64,000 bases of DNA from Cyanobacteria bacterium RM1_2_2 (GCA_012033495.1 JAAUQT010000003.1:1-64000), one strand, 5' to 3'. Positions 42,665 to 53,504 are shown, counted from the first letter of the stretch. The notes: generated from the letters alone by a model not told the origin. Translations and numbers: made by a program.

Positions 42665-44124
42665 TTGGTGAATTCGTCTTCCTCCCATTCGTCTTCTCAG
42701 CCTTCTTCCCAAACGTGGAGCCAGCGATTTGAATCGGCGCTGCATCCAGCCATTGCTCGCTTTAATGCCAGTATTGGGTTTGACATTGAACTGATTGAAT
42801 ATGACATCATCGGTTCCCAAGCCCACGCCAAAATGCTGGCGCATACTGGCATCATTTCTGCCGCAGAAGGTGAGCAATTGGTGAATGGCTTAGCTCAAAT
42901 TCAGCAAGAATATCGGGCAGGCATGTTTCAGCCTGGGATTGAAGCTGAAGATGTTCATTTTGCGGTTGAGCGGCGGCTCACCGAACTGATTGGCGATGTG
43001 GGCAAAAAGCTGCATACGGCTCGGTCGCGCAACGATCAGGTGGGAACTGACACGCGGCTTTATCTGCGGGCCCAAATTAGACAAATTCGCCAATATTTGC
43101 TCAACTTCCAGGCGGTTTTGCTGCGGTTAGCGGAGCAGAATGTCGAAACATTGATTCCCGGCTACACCCATTTGCAGCGAGCGCAGCCCCTCAGCTTGGC
43201 CCATCACCTGCTCGCCTATGTGGAAATGACGCAGCGAGATTGGCAGCGGCTCGACGAAATTTATCATCGGGTTAACACTTTGCCGCTAGGGTCGGGCGCA
43301 CTGGCCGGAACCACCTTCCCGATTGACCGCCACTACTCAGCCGAGTTGCTCCAGTTTGAATCAGTCTATGCCAACAGCTTGGATGGCGTCAGCGATCGAG
43401 ACTTTGCCATCGAGTTTCTCTGTGCCGCTAGTTTAATCATGGTGCACTTGTCGCGCTTGTCGGAAGAAGTGATTTTGTGGGCGTCGGAAGAGTTTGGCTT
43501 TGTTAGCCTCAAAGATAGCTGCTCGACGGGTTCTAGCATTATGCCGCAGAAAAAAATCCAGATGTCCCCGAACTGGTGCGTGGCAAAACGGGGCGCGTGT
43601 TTGGGCATTTGCAGGCGATGCTCACCCTCATGAAAGGGTTGCCTTTGGCATACAACAAAGATCTCCAAGAAGACAAAGAAGCCTTATTTGATGCGGTTAA
43701 AACCGTGCTAGCTTGCCTGGAAGCCATGACCATTTTGATGGACGAAGGACTAGAGTTTCGGACGGCTCGCCTCAACCAAGCTGTCACCGAAGATTTTTCC
43801 AACGCTACCGATGTTGCAGACTATCTAGCCGCAAAAGGTGTGCCGTTCCGCGAGGCTTACAATCTCGTCGGTCAGGTGGTGAAAACATCGCTGGCTGCCG
43901 GAAAGCTGCTGAAGGATTTGACGCTGGACGAATGGCAGAGCTTGCATCCAGCATTTGAAGCGGATATTTATGAAGCAATTACGCCACGTCAGGTGGTAGC
44001 TGCCCGCAATAGTTTCGGTGGCACAGGGTTTGAGCAAGTTCGGCAAGCCTTAGAGCGGGCTAAACAGCGCTTAGCTATAGCTACAGACACAGATATAGAC
44101 CCAGACCCAGACCCAGAAAGTTAA
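42665..44124 (+). CDS. argH: Argininosuccinate lyase, -1 frameshift in A-run 43550-43556
   Basis: [30 protein letters not shown](NPD)...[39 protein letters not shown]. Confidence 0.95.
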
Positions 44125-44319
44125 GCCAAGCTTCACAAAAAGCTCAGAGAACAGGAGTTCTATCAGCGATCGGACTGCCATGAACACTAGCGTGAACTTT
44201 AACAACCTTGAAGAAATATAAAGAGATTTGGAAAAAAAACAAAATCTTCCCCCAACTTTCAAGGTCTAACTTTACGATCAAAGCGAATCCCAGTGTTGAA
44301 CAGGCTGACTTGAAGACCT

Positions 44320-44574
44320 ATGCTGACCCAAGAACTCGACCATGAAACGGAGCGTTATCTGGCTGACATCCTCGCTCAGCAGAACATTACCAGCGATGCG
44401 TTGATTCGTGAGCTAATTCGTGACCGCTGGCTTTCCTTACGCCATCATAATCTGACTGAATCGCAGCTAGAGTTAGGTTCGTCTACTACTGCTCAGATCC
44501 ATCGACCTCGTAATCAAAAACAAACGATTGCTGATTTTGTCAGAAGAAAGAATCTCGGAACCCAGGTTAGGTAA
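44320..44574 (+). CDS. Small hypothetical protein, possibly ribbon-helix-helix/CopG-like
   Basis: ELDHETERYLADILAQQNITSDALIRELIRDRW. Confidence 0.5.
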   Translation: MLTQELDHETERYLADILAQQNITSDALIRELIRDRWLSLRHHNLTESQLELGSSTTAQIHRPRNQKQTIADFVRRKNLGTQVR

Positions 44575-44638
44575 CGGTAGGGGACGGAGCTAGGTTGATA
44601 TCTTTAATATCAACGGTGATCTCTGAATCAAAAAAACA

Positions 44639-44754
44639 GTATGGCTGTCGCCAGGTTGCTTAGGACATTGGTATGGAAAGGGGGGTGGGATGTTCGCCCC
44701 CAGCCAGGGGTGGAAACCCTGTCCCCCGCCCTAAGCCAAGTGGCCATAGCTATA
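44639..44754 (+). repeat. Family D dispersed ~116 bp repeat, copy 2
   Basis: tatggctgtcgccaggttgcttagg...gccctaagccaagtggccatagctata. Confidence 0.8.
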
Positions 44755-44912
44755 AAAAACTATAAAAGGTGGGTGCGTTCTGACTGCGCTCAGTCCTCAG
44801 TGAATTGGGCACGCTAAGCGTAGCTGAAACCCATACGGTAGAAGAACTACGGTAGAAGAGAACTATCGAGATCTGTTCTAAGTGCCTACAGTCGTCTGTA
44901 GACTCACTCCCG

Positions 44913-47135
44913 CTAGCTCAACATCGGGTTGAGGGTATTGAGCGCCATTTCCGTGAGAATGTTTTGGGCACTGCGCTCTGGTTCCGACTCAGTGGGCTTG
45001 CGCTGTACATAGGAACCGTCGGACTGTAACTCCCAAGCTTGACGATTATCTGACATGAGGATGCCGAGGATCTCCTGGAGGTCTTTAGCAATTGCAGGAT
45101 CGTCGATGGGCGTAATGGCCTCTACTCGACGGTCGAGGTTGCGTGTCATCCAGTCTGCACTGCCGATATATAGCTCTTCCTGACCGTTGTTTTGGAAGTA
45201 GTAGATGCGCGAATGCTCTAGATAGCGACCGACAATGCTAATCACGCGGATATTTTCGCTCACGTCCTTGATGCCCGGACGCAGACAGCAAATGCCCCGC
45301 ACAATCAAGTCAATTTGCACGCCTGCCTGTGACGCCTCATAAAGCGTCTCAATCATTTGTGGATCGACGAGAGAATTCATCTTAGCGATGATGCGGCCAG
45401 AATTGCCGTTTTTGCTGTGTTCTGCTTCTCGACGAATCAAGGCAGTCATCCGGTCGCGCATGTTTACAGGCGACACTAAGAGCTTGCGATAAGCCCGTTG
45501 GCGAGAGTAGCCCGTCAGGTAGTTGAACAGATCGGTTAAATCTGCGCCTAGCTCTTCCCGACAGCTTAAAATGCCGAGGTCGGTGTAGAGGCGAGCCGTT
45601 TTGTAGTTGTAGTTGCCTGTGCCGACGTGGACATAGCGCCGGATGCGGTCGGCTTCTTGACGCACCACCAGCACCACCTTCGTGTGGGTTTTCAGCCCCA
45701 CCAAACCATAGACCACATGCACACCAGCTTGCTCTAAACGACGGGCCCAGTTGATGTTGTTTTCCTCATCAAATCGAGCTTTCAGTTCCACCAATGCCAC
45801 CACCTGCTTGCCATTTTCGGCGGCTGAAATTAAGGCATGGACGATCGGCGAATCTCCAGACGTGCGATAGAGCGTCATTTTGATCGCCAAAACGCTTGGA
45901 TCATTCGCTGCAAGCTGAATAAATCGCTGCACTGACAAAGAAAAAGAATAAAACGGATGGTGGAGCAATAAATCACCGTTGCGAATCACCGTGAAAAAGT
46001 CTTTCTCTTCTTCGCCTTCTTGGTCAGGCTTTGCCGCCTTAAACTCGCCAATTGAACGCAACCGAGGCGGAATGATCGGCGTGCGCGGCGTGTCTTTGAG
46101 ATGGGGCAACGGCAGCGACATCAGCGACATTAAATCCTTCAGGTTTAGCAGCCCTTCAACTTCGTAAATCGAGCTACTAGAAATTTTCTTCTCCTGCATC
46201 AGCATCTCGCGGATCGACTCTGGCATATCAGACTGAATTTCGATCCGCACCACTGAGCCGCCTAACCGCCGCTTCCGCAACTCTTGCTCGATGGCCAACA
46301 GCAGATCATCAGCATCATCTTCTGCCACTTCTAAGTCAGCATCGCGGGTGATCCGAAACAGGTAATATTCCTGAATGTTCATGCCCGGAAACAGGAATTC
46401 CAAGTTATGAGCGATGACCTGCTCTAGCGGCACCCCCATCCACAGCGCCGACTTCCCTTCAATTTGGCGTAGCTCAGCCGGGAAGGTGACAAAACGCGGC
46501 AGCAAGCTGCTAGGCACCTTAACGCGAGCAAAATGTTCGTTGCCTAACTCAGGGTCTTTCACAACTACCGCTAAGTTGAGGCTGAGGTTTGAGATAAACG
46601 GAAACGGATGTCCCGGATCGACTGCTAGTGGCGTAAGAACCGGAAAAATTCGCTTCTCGTAATAGTCTTGTAGGTAAAGGCGTTGCTCTTGGTTGAGGTC
46701 GATGTAGTTAAGAATATGAACGCCATGCTCTGCCAATGCCGGACGCAGGGTTTTCTCAAAATTGCGGTGTTGATCAGTCACCATAGAGCGCAGCGTCTCA
46801 CTGATGGCATCTAACTGTTCTTGAGGCGATTTGCCATCTGGAGTAAGCGCGGTGACACCAGCTTCCACCTGTTGCCGCAGGGCAGCCACCCGCACCATAA
46901 AAAACTCATCTAAGTTTGAGCTAAAAATCGCGCTAAATTTCAACCTTTCCAGCAGCAGGGTGCGAGGGTCGAGGGCTTCATGTAAAACGCGACGGTTAAA
47001 CTCCAACCAGCTTAATTCGCGGTTAAAAAAATACTCAGGGCTACTGAGGTTAACTTCCGGTGCAGTTTCTTTTGCTCTCGCCATGTCTTTCAGCAGGAAA
47101 GGGGTACTGCAAATCTTGACAGAAAGAGGGGACAA
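44913..47135 (-). CDS. ppk1: Polyphosphate kinase 1
   Basis: YFNRELSWLEFNRRVLHEA, FFTVIRNGDLLLHHPFYSF, HTKVVLVVRQEADRIRRYVHVGTGNYN, SADWMTRNLDRRVEA. Confidence 0.97.
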   Translation of the reverse strand: MSPLSVKICSTPFLLKDMARAKETAPEVNLSSPEYFFNRELSWLEFNRRVLHEALDPRTLLLERLKFSAIFSSNLDEFFMVRVAALRQQVEAGVTALTPDGKSPQEQLDAISETLRSMVTDQHRNFEKTLRPALAEHGVHILNYIDLNQEQRLYLQDYYEKRIFPVLTPLAVDPGHPFPFISNLSLNLAVVVKDPELGNEHFARVKVPSSLLPRFVTFPAELRQIEGKSALWMGVPLEQVIAHNLEFLFPGMNIQEYYLFRITRDADLEVAEDDADDLLLAIEQELRKRRLGGSVVRIEIQSDMPESIREMLMQEKKISSSSIYEVEGLLNLKDLMSLMSLPLPHLKDTPRTPIIPPRLRSIGEFKAAKPDQEGEEEKDFFTVIRNGDLLLHHPFYSFSLSVQRFIQLAANDPSVLAIKMTLYRTSGDSPIVHALISAAENGKQVVALVELKARFDEENNINWARRLEQAGVHVVYGLVGLKTHTKVVLVVRQEADRIRRYVHVGTGNYNYKTARLYTDLGILSCREELGADLTDLFNYLTGYSRQRAYRKLLVSPVNMRDRMTALIRREAEHSKNGNSGRIIAKMNSLVDPQMIETLYEASQAGVQIDLIVRGICCLRPGIKDVSENIRVISIVGRYLEHSRIYYFQNNGQEELYIGSADWMTRNLDRRVEAITPIDDPAIAKDLQEILGILMSDNRQAWELQSDGSYVQRKPTESEPERSAQNILTEMALNTLNPMLS

Positions 47136-47464
47136 AGGGAAGTGTTGTGAATGACATCGGGTGGAGAGAGGGCAGGAGGTAGAAGGCAGAAGGCGGGAGG
47201 CAAAAAAGTTTTGGTGTTGCTCATTGCTGTCTGTTTATTGCACAAATCGTCCTGCGAATAGTTTCGCAATCAAGAGTCTGTAAATTGATTTGTGCCGCTT
47301 TGCTGCCTGAGCCACCCGCCAATAGAATTGCGAGCGAACGGCTCAAGTCCAATTCACTGGACTCAAATCCCGGCTGAGTCTGCTATGGCAGCTTTCCTGA
47401 CTAGCCCGCAATTGATTTGCAGGTGGAAGGATGCTTTCTGCCCCCGCCTTTTGCCCTCTGCCTT

Positions 47465-47668
47465 CTACTCCAATTCCCCAACAGCTTGATTCACTTCAGT
47501 TGGCGTCTGGAACTCTTCATCATCAGGCAGTTGTTCTAACATATCGAGCATTTTGTCATCAGCCCCGTTGGATTTAGCATGTTCCACCAAATCCTGTTTG
47601 GAAGCTGGATAGTTCATTCCCTTTAAGTGTTTCTGAAGATCAATTGGGTTAACAGTCGCCATCTTCAA
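47465..47668 (-). CDS. DUF2795-like small protein
   Basis: PIDLQKHLKGMNYPASKQDLVEHAKSNGADDKMLDMLEQLPDDEEF. Confidence 0.8.
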   Translation of the reverse strand: MKMATVNPIDLQKHLKGMNYPASKQDLVEHAKSNGADDKMLDMLEQLPDDEEFQTPTEVNQAVGELE

Positions 47669-47786
47669 TGTCCTCGCCTAAGCGTTGAGTAAACACTGAG
47701 GATTCTAGAAACATTGGATTTGCTGAGCCTCCAACTTTAGGCAGACCTTCTGCACACAGGTTGAGGCTGATTTGGCTGAGCTTGAC

Positions 47787-47912
47787 GAGGGGCTGTGATC
47801 CATTCCAGCTACAACCCTGATCATGGTATGGCAACAACCCCTAGCCTGTTTTGGGGAGCGGGCGCGATCCGGCTGATGCTGCGTTTGACCCTTCATGGAT
47901 GACGCGCCCTAG
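47787..47912 (+). repeat. Family B dispersed ~130 bp repeat, copy 3
   Basis: gaggggctgtgatccattcc...ggatgacgcgccctag. Confidence 0.8.
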
Positions 47913-47933
47913 CCCTAATTCACTCAGGCAAAT

Positions 47934-49589
47934 TTACTCAGGAAGCGAAACGGGGACGCTTTCCAATATAGGGGTGAGCTTCAAGTCATACACTTCTTCA
48001 AAGCTGGGTCTCTTTTGGTTCAGGCTCCATAGCTCTAGTTCGCAGTCGTCTTTGAGGTCAATTGCCTTCAAATATAGGCGCATTTCTTGCTCTTCGGGCA
48101 GGTATTCACAGCGCACTTGCTGAATAGCTCCGATTTGTCGCCGATCTAAGGCCACCGCCAAGCGCAACAACGGACTCAACTGTTCCACGATCTGACGATG
48201 CTTTTTGCTGTCGATGCTGCGGTAGCTGTCGTGTTTTTTCTTGGGGCCGCTACGGCGATGATAGCGAGCGAGATTGGCAATCGTTTCGATTTCTACGTCA
48301 GTGTAGCCCAACAGTTCACCGTAACGAATCAGGTAATAGGAGTGTTTGTGATGTCCAGAATGGCTGACGAAGTGACCGCAGTTATGCAAAATTGCTGCTG
48401 CCCAAAGCAACTCTTTTTCTTCATCACCCCACGAGTGAAGGGTTCCGTGCATTTGTTGAAATAGGTCTAACGCAAACTGAGCTACCCGCTGACTGTGTTC
48501 TAAATTCACCTGATATTTGTGAGCAATTTTGAAGACGCTGCGTTCGCGGACAGACTTTTGAAAGCGCAGGCGGTCTTCGATTAAACCGTGGGTTAACATC
48601 CAATCGACGATGATGCCTTCGCGCAAGGCCCGTTCGCAAATGGTAATCGTTTCTAAGCCCAGTAGCGCCATTGCTTCTTGCAAAATGACTGCCCCTGCCA
48701 CAATGATTTCTGAGCGGCGTTCGTTGATGCCCGGAATGTTGGCACGCTCAGCACAGTTGAGTTTGCGGAGGCGGTTGACCAATTCCCGCAGATCTCTGAG
48801 GCTAAACTGGTAGCCATGCAGTAAGGCAGGCACGTCTCCCAACTTTTCACGGGCGTGGAGTTCGGCGAGGGTGGCAATCGTCCCAGAAGTGCCAACCAAG
48901 CGCGGCAGTTCACCCAGACGCAAATGGGATTGCAACTCCTCCACAGGGCGTTCCAACATGCCGCGCACATAGGCTTGTAGATAATTGAACTCGCTGTTGC
49001 TGATGGGGTCAGTGTTCACCATCTCAGCAGTGAGGCGAACTGCGCCAATTTTGGTACTGCTGAGGCTGCACGGTTCATGCCCGTCGCCCAAAATTAGCTC
49101 TGTTGAGCCGCCGCCAATGTCGATAATGACGTGAGGCTGGTGATTGAACTCCATGCCCGACAGCACACCCAAATAAATGCGGCGGGCTTCTTCCTGTCCA
49201 GAAATCAAGTCAACGATTAGCCCTAGCTTCTGCTCAACTTGATGCAAAAACGCATGGCCGTTGGGCGCTTCTCGAACCGCGCTTGTGGCAGTCGCAATAA
49301 TGGCTTCGGCGTTGAGGGTTTGGGCAATCTTTTGGCAATGGCGCAGTGCCGTCATCGCCCGTTCGATGGCTGCGGGCGTGAGCCGACCTGTTTTTTTGTC
49401 TCGATCGCCTAAACGAACCGTTGCTTTTTCGCGGGCAATGATGGTGAACGCCGGAAGGGCAGGCTGAATTTTGACAACCACCATATGAATGGAATTGGTT
49501 CCCACATCGATCGCAGCCAGAACTCGATCACGGGCAGCAACAGATGGCTCACCAAAGGATTCTTGGCTCTTCAACAGCAGATCAATCAT
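47934..49589 (-). CDS. ppx: Ppx/GppA family exopolyphosphatase/pppGpp phosphatase
   Basis: VLAAIDVGTNSIHMVVVKI, VIIDIGGGSTELILGDG, VGTSGTIATLAELH, C-terminal HD-like ILHNCGHFVSHSGHHKHSYYLI. Confidence 0.93.
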   Translation of the reverse strand: MIDLLLKSQESFGEPSVAARDRVLAAIDVGTNSIHMVVVKIQPALPAFTIIAREKATVRLGDRDKKTGRLTPAAIERAMTALRHCQKIAQTLNAEAIIATATSAVREAPNGHAFLHQVEQKLGLIVDLISGQEEARRIYLGVLSGMEFNHQPHVIIDIGGGSTELILGDGHEPCSLSSTKIGAVRLTAEMVNTDPISNSEFNYLQAYVRGMLERPVEELQSHLRLGELPRLVGTSGTIATLAELHAREKLGDVPALLHGYQFSLRDLRELVNRLRKLNCAERANIPGINERRSEIIVAGAVILQEAMALLGLETITICERALREGIIVDWMLTHGLIEDRLRFQKSVRERSVFKIAHKYQVNLEHSQRVAQFALDLFQQMHGTLHSWGDEEKELLWAAAILHNCGHFVSHSGHHKHSYYLIRYGELLGYTDVEIETIANLARYHRRSGPKKKHDSYRSIDSKKHRQIVEQLSPLLRLAVALDRRQIGAIQQVRCEYLPEEQEMRLYLKAIDLKDDCELELWSLNQKRPSFEEVYDLKLTPILESVPVSLPE

Positions 49590-49951
49590 TCGAGTATGGA
49601 GGAAGTAATGATGATGACAAATATGTTCAGCAAATGCCCTGCGGCTATCCTGCGGCTATCTACTGCTGTGAGCCATCCTATAACCAAGTTGTACCTTCCA
49701 TTTTTCAATTCTTAAGTGCCGCAATCCGGGAATTTAGTGCCGTCACAAAACTGCGCGATGGCTTTCCACGATAGTTTCTCAAATACTAGCGTACAGCCTT
49801 CTACCTCGATCGCTTCTCGTCTGGTTCGTTTCCAACTTCTTATGTTTCCAACCTCTTAGTTGAAGCTTAGTTGAAGCTTAGTTGAAGTTAAGCCGATGTC
49901 GCTTCACACCCGCCTTGATAAGAGTCAGCTTCTGACCGAAGTAAACAGCCG

Positions 49952-50476
49952 CTAATTAAGATAAACATTGCCCCTCTGATCAACATAAACCGAGGTGCGA
50001 TCTTCAGCAAAGTTAGGGGTTTCCCGGACTTGCAGCGTCACCGTTCCAGTTGCGGAATCAGGCAGCAACGTCACCTTCAAAAAGCCATTATCAGCGCGAC
50101 GAAACGTAAAGGTGGTCGGCACCCGCAGGCGTTCTAGCGTCATTTCTGAGCGACCTGCTAACGTCCGATATTCGGTGTCGCCAATCACCTGATACTCAAT
50201 TGCTGAACCCGTTTCGTTAATAAACCGTAGGTTCACCCGACCATTCGTTGGCGTAACAGAGGTAGAAGGAATCTGAGTGCCTGTGAAACCTGTATTTGGA
50301 TCGGTTTGCGCGAGTCGATCCGGCAAAGCGACTCGGTTAGGTAAAGCAACGGCACTCAACCCAACGCTAGCTGACATGCCAATCATGCCAACCAAACTGC
50401 CCCAAAGCCCCAAGCCAATAAGCTGCTGAACGCGAGAACCACGATGCCAACGCTGAACAAGGTTAAGAGGATTCAT
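49952..50476 (-). CDS. Exported hypothetical protein
   Basis: N-terminal hydrophobic segment, beta-rich C-terminal half. Confidence 0.6.
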   Translation of the reverse strand: MNPLNLVQRWHRGSRVQQLIGLGLWGSLVGMIGMSASVGLSAVALPNRVALPDRLAQTDPNTGFTGTQIPSTSVTPTNGRVNLRFINETGSAIEYQVIGDTEYRTLAGRSEMTLERLRVPTTFTFRRADNGFLKVTLLPDSATGTVTLQVRETPNFAEDRTSVYVDQRGNVYLN

Positions 50477-50505
50477 AGATGAGAAACCAAATGCAATAGA
50501 TGAAT

Positions 50506-50769
50506 TTAGAGAGGTTGTTTAGGAGCAAACTGTTTGTTGAGCCAGCTTATGATGCCGCTCAAGAGCGCACCACCCATCAAAATTCCGATTGCCGGAGTAA
50601 AAACGGGCTGCCAAAGACGATACCAAAGATCCAGCCCTAAAGGAAGATGAAATGCTCGTCCTGCTACGGCAATTGCCAGCCAGAAAAAGCTCAGCAAAAC
50701 CAGAAAAAGGTTTGCGACTAAAGCCAGGTTGAGCCATTCTAAAAGCTTCTCTCTCATAAAAATTGCCAA
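50506..50769 (-). CDS. Small two-TM hypothetical protein
   Basis: LALVANLFLVLLSFFWLAIAVAG...PVFTPAIGILMGGALLSGIISWL. Confidence 0.6.
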   Translation of the reverse strand: MAIFMREKLLEWLNLALVANLFLVLLSFFWLAIAVAGRAFHLPLGLDLWYRLWQPVFTPAIGILMGGALLSGIISWLNKQFAPKQPL

Positions 50770-50937
50770 ATAAAATTAGGAATCGCAGAAATGATTGGAG
50801 GACTGAGCCAGTCAAAATATGCCTCAACGAACCCAAACCCAAATTGGTTAATTTTGAGTAATCTGTAACAACCCAGTTAATTGACAGACTGTTTGCAAAT
50901 CCATATCGAGTCAGAGAGCGAGGTCTAGCGCCTTTAT

Positions 50938-51169
50938 GTTCATTTACAAACAGTCATTTAGAGCTTGTTTATCAACAAAGATTGAGATCCCCCCCAAATC
51001 CCCCTTAAAAAGGGGGACTCAGAGATTTGGTATGTGCTACCCACAGGCTTCGCCTACGGTTCCCTCCTTTTTATAGGCTTTGCCTTCCCTTTAGGGTAGG
51101 AGGGTTAGGGAGGATCAGATGTGAAGTCGATTCTAGCCTCTTAAAATTCATTTACAAACAGTCATTTAA
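50938..51169. repeat. Repeat-bounded intergenic segment: ttcatttacaaacagtcattta direct repeats flanking a ccccccaaatcccccttaaaaagggggac hairpin
   Basis: Direct repeat at ~50939-50960 and ~51147-51168; a related inverted copy at ~50885-50901. Confidence 0.7.
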
Positions 51170-51377
51170 GCAGGCTGGCTACCTACCACCATTATTTATG
51201 AATTAATCTTTGCGTATCAACTCAGTCAAAAGTCAGTCAAAAGTTTTGGAGCAAGTTATTTTCCTTAGGGATAGTTTACCAAATTCAATTGCCAAAAAAT
51301 ATGGCTGTCTCATCATGAGATTCAGCCACATTTGTAGAAGCAGCATTAAATTAAGTGTGAAAAAGAGTGTGCTTAAA

Positions 51378-51569
51378 TTAGCTCTCTACCAACTCCTCTA
51401 CTTCTTCTAAATTGTCTGGATCTACATAGTGGCAAGTGGCATCGTCAATACAAATTAGCGCCCAACCGGTCTGGTCAACACCCATGAATTTATATAAACC
51501 TTGCTCAACGAAAAAGCCTTTGTGGTTACGAGTTTCCGTCTTCACTTCTACGTTGTTGTTACCGCTCAT
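51378..51569 (-). CDS. Small hypothetical protein
   Basis: MSGNNNVEVKTETRNHKGFFVEQGLYKFMGVDQTGWALICIDDATCHYVDPDNLEEVEELVES. Confidence 0.6.
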   Translation of the reverse strand: MSGNNNVEVKTETRNHKGFFVEQGLYKFMGVDQTGWALICIDDATCHYVDPDNLEEVEELVES

Positions 51570-51865
51570 AAATTCCAGCTCCTTTGATATTAAAAAGTGA
51601 AGTTTTTGAGGAGTCATCAGAACGACTAATCTCTAACTTCACCAAATCTTATCATTAGATTTTCAATTCCTTTGTTAAAGATTCTAAGGAATAATTAAGC
51701 TCTTGATATAAAACGGGAATGGAAGACGGATAAAGCGAACTGCCTCAAAACCTTTTTCGCGAGAAAGATGGGCTGAAATCCTAGATTTGGCTGAAATCCA
51801 TGCTTGACTAATTACGTTTTGTAAAGCTGAAACTCATCCGGCAGTCACTTGATTAAGCCTGAAGA

Positions 51866-52285
51866 TTAAGCCTCAAACAGCCAGTTCTTCACCCTAATCA
51901 AGCTTTTCCATTCAGGCCTTCTGCTCAATCCATCTTCAAAATTTTGTTCAACTTCCTGCCGCAGTTCTGGAATCATGATCAGTTGACCTGCCACTTCAAT
52001 ATGCTCTCGCACACCTTTTTGAGCCGTTTCCAGCATGGCAATTGACAAATTAATTCGAGCTTGCGGATCTTGCGGGTTCAGCTTCACTGCTTTTTGAGCC
52101 GCTTTGTAAGCTTGAGTTGGCTTACTGTCTAACAAATAAAGCCACGATAGGCACGTCCAAGCCGCGCTGGTTTTGGGGGTGCGATCGCAAACTTCCTTGA
52201 AGAGAGGCAACAGTTCTGTCGCTGACTCTCCTGCCCGATAGCGCTCCAACCCTTGATCAAACAATACTTCAACCGTTTCCGTCAT
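51866..52285 (-). CDS. TPR-like repeat protein
   Basis: WTCLSWLYLLDSKPTQAYKAAQKAVKLNPQDPQARINLSIAML. Confidence 0.75.
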   Translation of the reverse strand: MTETVEVLFDQGLERYRAGESATELLPLFKEVCDRTPKTSAAWTCLSWLYLLDSKPTQAYKAAQKAVKLNPQDPQARINLSIAMLETAQKGVREHIEVAGQLIMIPELRQEVEQNFEDGLSRRPEWKSLIRVKNWLFEA

Positions 52286-52596
52286 ACGTGCTGATAAATT
52301 CTCTAATCTTCTTGCCGATCGTTAAGCATAGCAAATTTGGCAGGTTGAATAAATCTTAATGCAGTCTGAATGCAGTTAGTTTTTTGCGCTGCTCAATCGA
52401 TAGGTGCAATGAGAGAGCAGATGCAATTCGGCTCCGTTCAACGCTCAAACCACAGACTCAAGCGGGGTGAGCGCAGCCGAACCCCAGATTCTCAGTTGAA
52501 TTCAGTTCACCCACCGATTTGCGTGCTGGTTGCTTTTGCACTTTCCTAGACACGCTTTCAGAGCTTTTCAAACACTTTTTCCAAATTTCCAAACAA

Positions 52597-52648
52597 AAAA
52601 AGAAGGACTGAAACCGCAGGCTTTCCGCCAATTTCAGTCCTCTAAGAA
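52597..52648 (-). terminator. Rho-independent terminator for the minus strand
   Basis: aaaaaaagaaggactgaaa...tttcagtcct: 10-bp perfect stem with T-tract on the minus strand. Confidence 0.75.
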
Positions 52649-52777
52649 AGAATCGTGGATTGAATCAATCCGTAAACTGTTGGGCGAGCCTAGCAGATCA
52701 ATGGGCATCCGGTAATCGATTTGACCGCAAAACCTGCCCCTGTCCACGATCGAACGGATTGAATTCCCATTCCTAAG
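52643..52777 (+). mobile_element. Family C MITE-like element, copy 2
   Basis: aatcgtggattgaatcaatccgtaaactg...gatcgaacggattgaattcccattcc, TAA on both sides. Confidence 0.75.
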
Positions 52778-52829
52778 GCTTTTTTTATTTCTAGACTTGA
52801 TGCTGATTGGTTAGCTTACATTTGTTAGC

Positions 52830-53183
52830 CTACGAGAAAGACTTACCGCAGCCGCAGGTCTGGTTAGCGTTGGGGTTGGTGAACTGGAAGCCGCCGCCAA
52901 TTAGAGCATCACTATAGTCAAGCATCAAACCATAGAGATACAGGATGCTTTTGGGATCACAAACGACCTTAAAGCCGCCATAGTCAAACACTTCGTCGTT
53001 CTCCCGAATGTTATTGGGATCTTCAAAATCCATCATGTAGGACATGCCGGAACAACCACCTTGCCGAACGCCAACCCGCAGGCACAGATCTTTTCCTTGG
53101 CTGTCACGCAGGGCCATAACGTGACGTAGGGCTGCATCGGACATCATAATTCCTTGCTGTTGAGGCTGAGCTACTTGTGTCAT
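52830..53183 (-). CDS. HesB/IscA/ErpA-type iron-sulfur cluster assembly protein
   Basis: [23 protein letters not shown]...[14 protein letters not shown]. Confidence 0.94.
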   Translation of the reverse strand: MTQVAQPQQQGIMMSDAALRHVMALRDSQGKDLCLRVGVRQGGCSGMSYMMDFEDPNNIRENDEVFDYGGFKVVCDPKSILYLYGLMLDYSDALIGGGFQFTNPNANQTCGCGKSFS

Positions 53184-53504
53184 GGGTTAAAGACTCCTAA
53201 CGTTATCTAACGAAAACTTATCCTAGATTTTTCTGCTTATAGTGAGGGTAACTGGCTCTGACAGCTTACAGTTAGCTTGAACCATCGTTGCCTTGCTGCC
53301 AAATCTCGTTGATTGGCTGCTGACTTCGCTGACCCTCTACCATCCCTCTGCCATCATTTTTGCCATCATTACAGAGTTCATCAATCCGAAACAGGCTTGC
53401 ACTCGATACACTAATCTTTAATCTGATTAATCTGATGGTAACGGATTCCGCAAATTCCCTGCAAAAGGAAGCTGACCGCCGACTCACTTTTACGGTTTTT
53501 TTGT

